Source of the DNA: Acidobacteriaceae bacterium
GTDB taxonomy: Bacteria > Acidobacteriota > Terriglobia > Terriglobales > Acidobacteriaceae
Direction: 5' to 3'
NCBI GenBank assembly: GCA_003139975.1
Contig: PLHN01000456.1
Span: 14,024-23,082, forward strand
DNA length: 9,059 nt
The notes under the pieces were generated by a model. It worked only from the letters and a program-made list of their open reading frames with translations, did no database searches and was not told where the DNA came from. Numbering within the stretch: the stretch's first letter is position 1; each line of letters starts with the position of its first letter. This document shows, piece after piece, positions 4,568 to 9,059 of this stretch. The translations under genes and the position numbers were made by a program.

Positions 4568-5725
4568 ATGAGAGAAGCAGTCCGCAGCGGCCGAAGGGCT
4601 AATTTCTACATTACAGAAAACAGTTTCATCGATCACTACGCCCGCGAAGTGGGAACGACGGGAATAGCGGTCTATCACGCGCTGGCACGGCATGCGAATT
4701 GTGAAACCCGTTCTACATGGGTCGGCACTGCCAAAGTGGCGGAACTTTTGGGCGTGGAGCAGCGCACCGTCCAGCGTGCGCTCAAAAAGCTTGAGAGTTT
4801 GAATCTCATCCGCATCATCCGGTCCTCGAACATGACAACATACTTCCTCATTCCCGTACCCGCGCGTCCTAAGACCGCAATCGTCATCCCGCTCTTCGAT
4901 CAAATTCCGGATCAGGAATTCACTGACGAGAACACAGCAGCGGAAGAAGATGCGACTTCTACGTCCTCCATCGCGTCATTCCTGTCGCGCCACGCGACGC
5001 ACGCGTCGTCTCCCACGTCTCCTGTGTCGTTCCCCGCGACCTCCACGTCGCAGAGTACGACAGTCCAGTCGCGCTCTCGCGACATTCGTGACATCCCATA
5101 TAAGGAAGAACAAAACTTAGGGAACAATACTTTTGAACAAGAATACTTCACAGAACAAGAAATACTCACCGCACAGGAATGTGCGAATCGAATTATCGAT
5201 AGACTGGAAAGAGATAGTAAAGGGAATATTCCGACCACCATCGGCTCTGTGGTTGAAATTGTAAGAGCAGAAGCGAGGCATACAGGGCGACCGATAAGCG
5301 GATCCGTGAGCCGCATCACAACAGCTTGGAACCTAGCTTCGAGATATGGCATAAGCCCCGAGATATTCTTGGAGAATTACATTCCGCGGATACTCGCTAA
5401 GGGTTTAATTGAGAACCTCCAACTAGCAGCAACGAATGGTTTCATCTCTACGGTTGCCGAGGCCGTAAAGGCGGAAGCGAAGCGCATGGGTTGCTCGCAA
5501 GAAGAGGCAACTAAATTCATCAGAGGCAAAGCTCTGGATGAGAGTCTTGGGGGTGGAGCGCTCAAACTCTCCTATTTTGAAAACATGAAGTGGAGGAATA
5601 GTAATGCGACATACAAGCCCTCAGCCTCAACGCAACGCTCTGAGCGCACAAAGCAGAACATCCTTGACGGCCTCGCCCTCGCAGCAGAAATTAGCCGTAG
5701 AAATCAATCTAACAGCCCAAAATAG
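4568..5725 (+). CDS. Winged-helix protein, candidate lambda O-like replication initiator
   Basis: A 385-residue protein. Residues 13-95 form a winged helix-turn-helix of the kind seen in phage and plasmid replication proteins: FYITENSFIDHYAREVG, then WVGTAKVAELLGVEQRTVQRALKKLESLNLI with the recognition helix at 66-76. Residues 132-173 are a Ser/Thr-rich linker of six heptapeptides, encoded by 21-bp DNA repeats. Residues 175-200 are polar and encoded by AT-rich DNA. Residues 200-345 form a helical C-terminal domain (ECANRIIDRLERD, TTAWNLASRYGISPEIFLENYIPRIL) that I do not recognise. The start ATG follows AAGGGG at 4551-4556, an 11-nt gap and so rather long. The next gene begins inside its last 122 bp. 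Codon and base use is AT-richer than dnaB, which suggests transfer. DNA binding is well supported. The initiator role is inferred from architecture and neighbours; a plain transcription regulator is the alternative. Confidence 0.85.
   Translation: MREAVRSGRRANFYITENSFIDHYAREVGTTGIAVYHALARHANCETRSTWVGTAKVAELLGVEQRTVQRALKKLESLNLIRIIRSSNMTTYFLIPVPARPKTAIVIPLFDQIPDQEFTDENTAAEEDATSTSSIASFLSRHATHASSPTSPVSFPATSTSQSTTVQSRSRDIRDIPYKEEQNLGNNTFEQEYFTEQEILTAQECANRIIDRLERDSKGNIPTTIGSVVEIVRAEARHTGRPISGSVSRITTAWNLASRYGISPEIFLENYIPRILAKGLIENLQLAATNGFISTVAEAVKAEAKRMGCSQEEATKFIRGKALDESLGGGALKLSYFENMKWRNSNATYKPSASTQRSERTKQNILDGLALAAEISRRNQSNSPK
4963..5088 (+). repeat. Six 21-bp iteron-like direct repeats inside the winged-helix gene
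   Basis: GTCG begins units at 4984, 5005, 5026, 5047 and 5068, and a GTCC variant at 4963, all exactly 21 bp apart. Each unit has a second half-site, CGAC or CGTC, after 7 bp (8 bp in the last), making an imperfect dyad. The first and last full units contain the perfect pair GTCGCG...CGCGAC (4984-4998 and 5068-5083). GC content over 4961-5080 is 80 of 120 by hand count. In protein the units read as heptapeptides such as LSRHATH, VSFPATS and QSRSRDI, with Ser at position 2. Length, tandem phasing and dyads resemble origin iterons. A purely protein-level repeat is the alternative. Confidence 0.75.
5097..5168 (+). other. AT-rich tract, candidate DNA unwinding element
   Basis: Directly behind the 21-bp repeats the sequence becomes A-rich on the plus strand: 5101-5160 has 19 G/C in 60 by hand count (32%), against 67% in the repeats. 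In phage lambda an AT-rich, strand-asymmetric stretch follows the iterons inside gene O and is where unwinding starts. The same order is seen here. The origin role is an inference. Confidence 0.45.
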
Positions 5726-6263
5726 CAAATCGGAAGTGCAAAAGGAGCTATTCGCTGAGTTTGCCAGGGTTTTTGAGCATGTGTCCCCTGAAGTTATCGA
5801 GTGGGCATTTAGAGAGTGGCGGATGAAGTCATCCTACTTTCCAGGTGTAGCAGACATCGGGAAATTGATTCAGGAACGGCAGGGAGGGATAGGCTCCGAC
5901 GACGAAAAGAAAATCGAAGCCGACGCCGCCTGGGCCTATGTTAACGACTATCTTCGCAAGTGGGGCGTAGACCTGTTGCCGATTCGCTCGGGAGGAAAAG
6001 AGATTCTACCCCCTCCCCTCGACGCCCGCGTCGAATACTCGCTCCGAAGAATCGGCGGTCTCCAGGCGCTGAATCAAATGGACGTGAACAGGATGCCGTT
6101 TATGTATCGTGATTTTTGCGAGGCCTACACACAGGCGCCGCTGGCAGAACTCATGGCGCGGCGTCTGGAACAACAATTCGGAACCAATAAAATGCTGACT
6201 ACGGTCGAAGACCTTATCAGATTGAAGCCTATGCTCCCGAAAAAAGCTCCAGAGGAGAGATGA
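5604..6263 (+). CDS. Phage-type replication protein, probable helicase-loader-like
   Basis: A 219-residue protein. Residues 1-43 are Ser/Gln-rich and probably disordered. Residues 44-92 (EVQKELFAEFARVFEHVS ... YFPGVADIGKLIQER) resemble the N-terminal region of phage loaders and inhibitors of replicative helicases, in which a helical segment is followed by a 'FPP-x-I-ADI' turn. Residues 104-175 (AWAYVNDYLRKWG, PPPLDARVEYSLRRIGGLQAL, MPFMYRDFCEAY) match a pattern I know from phage replication genes: AW...G...D..V..A+..+GG...L......F...F...Y. No Walker motifs are present, so it is not a DnaC-type ATPase. The ATG at 5604 has GGAGG 7 nt upstream, which supports this start despite a 122-bp out-of-frame overlap with the preceding gene. 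Placement after a winged-helix gene mirrors lambda O then P. The function is inferred; whether it loads the neighbouring DnaB is untested. Confidence 0.8.
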   Translation: MRHTSPQPQRNALSAQSRTSLTASPSQQKLAVEINLTAQNSKSEVQKELFAEFARVFEHVSPEVIEWAFREWRMKSSYFPGVADIGKLIQERQGGIGSDDEKKIEADAAWAYVNDYLRKWGVDLLPIRSGGKEILPPPLDARVEYSLRRIGGLQALNQMDVNRMPFMYRDFCEAYTQAPLAELMARRLEQQFGTNKMLTTVEDLIRLKPMLPKKAPEER

Positions 6264-6343
6264 AAACTTCTGCCCATTCCCCTTTTTACCCTTGTCGCGC
6301 ATCCTTCGAATCGCAAAACAGTCAGAACTTTGGACGGTTAGAG

Positions 6344-6412
6344 GTTTGAAAGGGCATAGCTTCAACGGCACCGGAAACAGAGTTATTGAAATGGGGCTTT
6401 AGCCCCGGAGGT
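6344..6412 (+). repeat. Degenerate two-hairpin dispersed repeat
   Basis: The second hairpin is intact: GGGGC (6393-6397), TTTA loop, GCCCC (6402-6406), followed by GGAGG. The first part, GGGCATAGCTTCAACGGCACC style at 6352-6372, looks like a mutated palindrome in which the arms no longer pair well. From memory, paired 'GGCACGGCTTCAGCCGTGCC' and 'GGGGCTTTAGCCCC' hairpins form a common Acidobacteria repeat. This copy seems eroded in its first half. Confidence 0.5.
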
Positions 6413-6448
6413 CATGCCCATCCGCAGCAAAGGCAGCGTCCTTCACCC

Positions 6449-6469
6449 TGTGGAAAACACTGTGGATGA
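6449..6469 (-). promoter_or_regulatory. Pair of DnaA-box-like sites
   Basis: On the minus strand, TCATCCACA (6469-6461; one mismatch to TTATCCACA) and TTTTCCACA (6457-6449) lie 12 bp apart. TTTTCCACA is the form of DnaA box known from cyanobacteria and is one mismatch from TTATCCACA. They are downstream of the two replication-like genes and opposite in orientation to the cluster at 4423-4478. Confidence 0.45.
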
Positions 6470-6694
6470 GTGGACGACACACGATCAGCTGACATCCAAG
6501 GGTGCCAAGAAGAGATATGCTGGCAGCGCTCCATTCAGCCTAAGCCTATGTTTCTAAGTTGGTTAACGGCTTATGACGACCATTGCGCCGATCCCGCGTC
6601 AAATCAGCACTTTCGTCACGAAATGTGAGATTTGCACATACCGCGAACCCTGTACCCCAAACTACCCCAAGGATTTGCGCCTGCAACCGAGTTC

Positions 6695-6728
6695 GAAGGC
6701 CGTCTCGGTTGGCCCCCATCCGGCCTTC
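6695..6728. promoter_or_regulatory. 8-bp inverted repeat upstream of the exported-protein gene
   Basis: GAAGGCCG (6695-6702) and CGGCCTTC (6721-6728) are perfect complements around an 18-nt spacer, ending just before the candidate promoter. No T-run follows, so a terminator is unlikely. An operator dyad or an RNA hairpin are both possible. Confidence 0.35.
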
Positions 6729-6736
6729 TGCGACTG

Positions 6737-6766
6737 TTCCCAGTCCCTCAATAACGAGCGTAAAAT
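6737..6766 (+). promoter_or_regulatory. Candidate promoter of the exported-protein gene
   Basis: TTCCCA (6737-6742), an 18-bp spacer and TAAAAT (6761-6766), which match the consensus boxes at 4/6 and 5/6. The leader would be only about 10 nt and would consist of little more than the Shine-Dalgarno sequence at 6772-6779. Confidence 0.35.
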
Positions 6767-6782
6767 CACAAAAGGGGGGCCG

Positions 6783-7484
6783 ATGGCAACCAGACTCACT
6801 CTCGTTCTCGCGGCAGCGCTCGCTCTTGTGCCAGCCTCAGTTCCCGCCGGTCTGGCACAAATGCGAGGAGCCGCCAGGCCAGCACCCGGCTATGGTTCGG
6901 CGCGCCACGGAGCATCCTCTTTCAACCATCGGCGTGGTGGCGTCCCCTTCGGATACTTTCTCGGCGACAATCCCTATTTCTACGACGATTACCCCTACGA
7001 GCAACCGGCGCCCGAGTCCGCCCCGCAGTTCGTCATGATGCAGCAGGCGATCGCCGCCGACACTCCGCCGCAACCCAAGGCTGCGCCGCTGCTGATTGAA
7101 CTGGAAGGTGATCGCTACGTTCGCTACGGAGGAAGCGCGCGACGGCCGGATACCGGAGAGACGCCCCCGGCGCCGGTACGCGAACCGAGGGCATCATCCG
7201 ATCCGACGGGATCCTCAGCTCGGCAAACGGAGGCAGTTTCTTCCGCCGCACTGGCGCCCACCGTCCTCGTCTACCGCGATGGCCATCAAGAACAAATTCC
7301 CGACTACGCTATCGTCGGCCGCATCCTCTACGCGCATAGCGTCAACAACGCCCAGCCCGGATACGGCATAAGAAGCATCGAGGTTTCCGCCCTCGATATC
7401 CCGGCCACCGTCGCAGCCAACCGCGAAAATGGCGTCAACTTTGTCCTCCCCGCTGGCCCCAACGAGGTCGTCACACGACCGTAG
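6783..7484 (+). CDS. Exported protein of unknown function
   Basis: A 233-residue protein with a Sec signal peptide (residues 1-26: MATRL, hydrophobic LVLAAALALVPASV, then AGLAQ), probably cleaved near 25-26. Next is a Gly/Arg/Tyr-rich, likely disordered segment (30-75) with NPYFYDDYPYEQP, a Pro-rich stretch to about 155, and a compact C-terminal part: LVYRDGHQEQIPDYAIVGRILY (162-183), RSIEVSALDIPATVAANRENGVNFVLP (197-223). That C-terminal pattern, 'V.RDG....Y.I.G..LY ... LD..AT...N...G..F.LP', is one I associate with Acidobacteria secreted proteins of unknown role; I cannot name a family. ATG at 6783 is chosen because AAGGGGGG lies 3 nt upstream and the signal peptide begins there. It converges with the TonB-domain gene 22 bp away. 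No catalytic motif is visible. Confidence 0.78.
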   Translation: MATRLTLVLAAALALVPASVPAGLAQMRGAARPAPGYGSARHGASSFNHRRGGVPFGYFLGDNPYFYDDYPYEQPAPESAPQFVMMQQAIAADTPPQPKAAPLLIELEGDRYVRYGGSARRPDTGETPPAPVREPRASSDPTGSSARQTEAVSSAALAPTVLVYRDGHQEQIPDYAIVGRILYAHSVNNAQPGYGIRSIEVSALDIPATVAANRENGVNFVLPAGPNEVVTRP

Positions 7485-7506
7485 AGCTATTTCGGCATCG
7501 GCATTC

Positions 7507-8280
7507 TCAACGTCGCGGCCCAAAGTGATAGCTATCTTCAATCATTGCAGCAGAAGGTTTTCCATCAACCAGCCGAGGCTCGTAAACTCCCCGCTTTACC
7601 GCGTCGACGACGGGACCAACGAAGGGTTGATCGCCGCTTATGACTTTCACATCTTGAACCTTGCCGTCTGCGCCTACGGTGATGGCCAAATAGACGGATC
7701 CTGATTTACCTTCCAATTCAGGTGGCAATTTCGGATCGCCCCCGGAAATCTTGTGCGGGTCCAGTACGATTACGCCCGCGTCTGTCTCGACGCCCGTACG
7801 AAACTCCGCCCGATCGGGAATGGACGTGATACATTCCACCTTCCCGGTGATACTCCCGCCCATCTTTTCCACGGAAAAGTGAAATCCCAGCTGCGTCTCG
7901 ACCCAGATCGGAGTTCCGTTGAGCAGATACGGACGAAAACGAGAATCTTTTAACGCTTCCACGCTGGCCGCCACGAGGAGCGGGTCGCCCTCGACTGGCG
8001 AGCACAGCACAACCTTGCCCGTGTCATCGACCTCGATGTTTAGAATCACCTCGCCTCGAATGCCTTTTAGCAGCGCCTCATCGGGGTATACCGGCATCGT
8101 CTTGCGCTCAAACATTGCGAGCATTACCGCGCCGGACACGCGAATCCTTCGCGGACGGGTGGGCTGAACTGGAGTGGCTTGTTGGGCTTGGACAAGTTGG
8201 TTGCTAGCGTTGGTGGGCTGAGACAATGCAAATGGATGAAGGGCCGTGAGCAGGACCATGATTGCCGCAGTGCGTAACAT
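7507..8280 (-). CDS. Exported protein with two TonB C-terminal domains
   Basis: A 257-residue protein. Residues 1-20 are a signal peptide (MLRTAAIMVLLTALHPFALS). A Gln/Pro-rich spacer follows to about 45. The first TonB-C domain covers about 59-137: MPVYPDEALLKGIRGEVILNIEVDDTGKV, then EALKDSRFRPYLLNGTPIWVETQLGFHF. The second covers about 180-254: KLPPELEGKSGSVYLAITVGADGKVQDVKVISG and DAVKRGVYEPRLVDGKPSAAM. TonB-C domains in energy transducers touch outer-membrane receptors, but true TonB has an N-terminal membrane anchor and ExbBD partners. Here the N-terminus looks cleavable and no exbB or exbD is near, so energy transduction is doubtful. AAGGGG lies 7 nt before the ATG. Its start is 21 bp after the lepA stop on the same strand, so one transcript is likely. 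Confidence 0.87.
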   Translation of the reverse strand: MLRTAAIMVLLTALHPFALSQPTNASNQLVQAQQATPVQPTRPRRIRVSGAVMLAMFERKTMPVYPDEALLKGIRGEVILNIEVDDTGKVVLCSPVEGDPLLVAASVEALKDSRFRPYLLNGTPIWVETQLGFHFSVEKMGGSITGKVECITSIPDRAEFRTGVETDAGVIVLDPHKISGGDPKLPPELEGKSGSVYLAITVGADGKVQDVKVISGDQPFVGPVVDAVKRGVYEPRLVDGKPSAAMIEDSYHFGPRR

Positions 8281-8301
8281 AGGATTTCCCCTTCGGCGGA
8301 T

Positions 8302-9059
8302 TTAGCTACTTCCTTCCCCCACCTTCAGCACCGCGAGAAACGCTTCTTGCGGAATATCCACCCGCCCGATCCGCTTCATGCGCTTCTTGCCCTCTTTTTG
8401 TTTTTCGAGCAGCTTGCGTTTTCGCGTAATGTCGCCGCCGTAGCATTTGGCCAGCACGTTCTTGCGCATTGCCGGCACAGTCTCGCGCGCAATAATCTTT
8501 GCCCCAATTGCCGCCTGAATTGCCACTTCAAACATCTGCCGCGGGATCAGTTCTTTCATTTTCGTCGCCAGCGCACGTCCGCGCTCATAGGCGAAGTCGC
8601 GATGGATGATGGTCGAAAGCGCATCCACCGGTTCCCCGGCCACCATAATGTCGAGCTTCGCCATGGGCGAGTCCCACGTCCCCGAAAGATGATAGTCGAG
8701 CGAAGCATAGCCGCGCGAAACCGACTTCAGGCGGTCGTAAAAATCGAGCACAATCTCATTCAGCGGCAATTCATACTGCAGCATCACCCGCGACGCGCTC
8801 ACATACTCAAAGCTCTTCTGCTTCCCGCGCTTTTCCTCGACGAGGTTTAGAATCCCGCCGACGTACTCCTCATTTGTAAGAATGACGGCCAGAATCACCG
8901 GCTCTTCCACCTTTGCAATCTCGCTCGTATCCGGCCAGCGCGAAGGATTGTCGACCTCGATCACCTCGCCATCGGTTTTGTGAATCAAATACCGCACGCC
9001 TGGTGCCGTAGTAATCAAGTCGAGGTTATACTCCCGCTCCAGCCGCTCCTGGATGATCT
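8302..9059 (-). CDS. lepA: Elongation factor 4 (LepA), C-terminal part
   Basis: LepA is a translational GTPase that acts on stalled or mispositioned ribosomes. The window holds the last 252 residues; the GTPase domain lies beyond the right edge. The frame enters as [23 protein letters not shown], the standard LepA stretch at the start of domain III/V. Further on come [58 protein letters not shown], and the LepA-specific C-terminal tail with [26 protein letters not shown] and [13 protein letters not shown]. The tail is intact, so the stop at 8302-8304 is the true end. The TonB-domain gene follows after 21 bp. Confidence 0.97.
   Translation of the reverse strand, partial: IIQERLEREYNLDLITTAPGVRYLIHKTDGEVIEVDNPSRWPDTSEIAKVEEPVILAVILTNEEYVGGILNLVEEKRGKQKSFEYVSASRVMLQYELPLNEIVLDFYDRLKSVSRGYASLDYHLSGTWDSPMAKLDIMVAGEPVDALSTIIHRDFAYERGRALATKMKELIPRQMFEVAIQAAIGAKIIARETVPAMRKNVLAKCYGGDITRKRKLLEKQKEGKKRMKRIGRVDIPQEAFLAVLKVGEGSS

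Larger units (their letters stand above)
6264..6782. other. 519-bp gap between the replication-like pair and the exported-protein gene
   Basis: No convincing gene. It holds a degenerate two-hairpin repeat (6344-6412), two DnaA-box-like sites (6449-6469), an 8-bp inverted repeat (6695-6728) and a candidate promoter (6737-6766). Two very short open frames (6260-6349 and 6414-6557) have upstream purine runs but no recognisable product. The open frame extending upstream of the exported protein from 6573 is unlike a protein and precedes a clear signal peptide start. Confidence 0.6.

Noticed and set aside
6414..6557. A 47-codon frame after GGAGG in the 6264-6782 gap
   Set aside because: The GGAGG belongs to the hairpin repeat, spacing to the ATG is only 2 nt, and the frame runs through the DnaA-box-like pair.
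6573..6782. 70-codon upstream extension of the exported protein
   Set aside because: A signal peptide and a strong purine run mark ATG 6783 as the start; the upstream translation looks random.
1..9059. CRISPR array, tRNA or rRNA genes, insertion sequences
   Set aside because: No spaced direct repeats of CRISPR type, no tRNA arm patterns, no rRNA segments and no transposase motifs were seen. The only tandem array is the in-frame 21-bp repeat at 4963-5088, which has no unique spacers of CRISPR length.

Overview
The window looks like a chromosomal segment of a GC-rich soil or environmental bacterium. Acidobacteriota (Terriglobia/Koribacter-like) is my best guess. It rests on the style of the RuvA, DnaB and LepA proteins, a TonB-C-domain protein, an exported proline/alanine-rich protein, and scattered hairpin repeats that I remember from that phylum. 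No database search was possible, so the taxonomy is an inference.

Layout, left to right. Positions 1-722 (minus): the N-terminal part of a membrane-anchored M19 (renal-type) dipeptidase, cut by the window edge. 849-1445 (minus): ruvA, with a well-formed promoter so close to the start codon that its mRNA may be leaderless. 1446-2048: a gap without a convincing gene but with a cluster of DnaA-box-like sites. 2049-2540 (minus): a MerR-type regulator fused to a cysteine-rich 'two-CW' domain. 2541-2901: a divergent control region with a structured candidate leader for dnaB. 2902-4287 (plus): the complete replicative helicase gene dnaB. 4288-4567: a terminator-like hairpin repeat and a second DnaA-box-like cluster. 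4568-5725 and 5604-6263 (plus): two overlapping genes, locally AT-rich, for a winged-helix protein and a probable helicase-loader-like protein. 6264-6782: a gap with a degenerate two-hairpin repeat, a pair of DnaA-box-like sites and an 8-bp inverted repeat. 6783-7484 (plus): an exported protein of unknown function. 7507-8280 (minus): an exported protein with two TonB C-terminal domains. 8302-9059 (minus): the C-terminal part of lepA (EF-4), 21 bp upstream of the TonB-domain gene and probably in one operon with it.

The most interesting part is 4288-6480. The winged-helix gene contains six 21-bp direct repeats in its middle (4963-5088), built on GTCG-N7-CGAC half-sites and encoding a Ser/Thr-rich heptapeptide repeat. 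An AT-rich tract (32% GC over 60 bp by hand count) follows directly. The next gene resembles phage helicase loaders, and the replicative helicase gene lies just upstream. This is the architecture of the phage lambda O/P replication module, where the origin iterons and AT-rich unwinding region lie inside the initiator gene. TCCACA-type (DnaA-box-like) clusters lie on both sides of the pair, and two of the clusters in this window (upstream of ruvA and upstream of the winged-helix gene) share exactly the same internal spacing. The reading offered is a captured or decayed mobile replication module next to the host dnaB.
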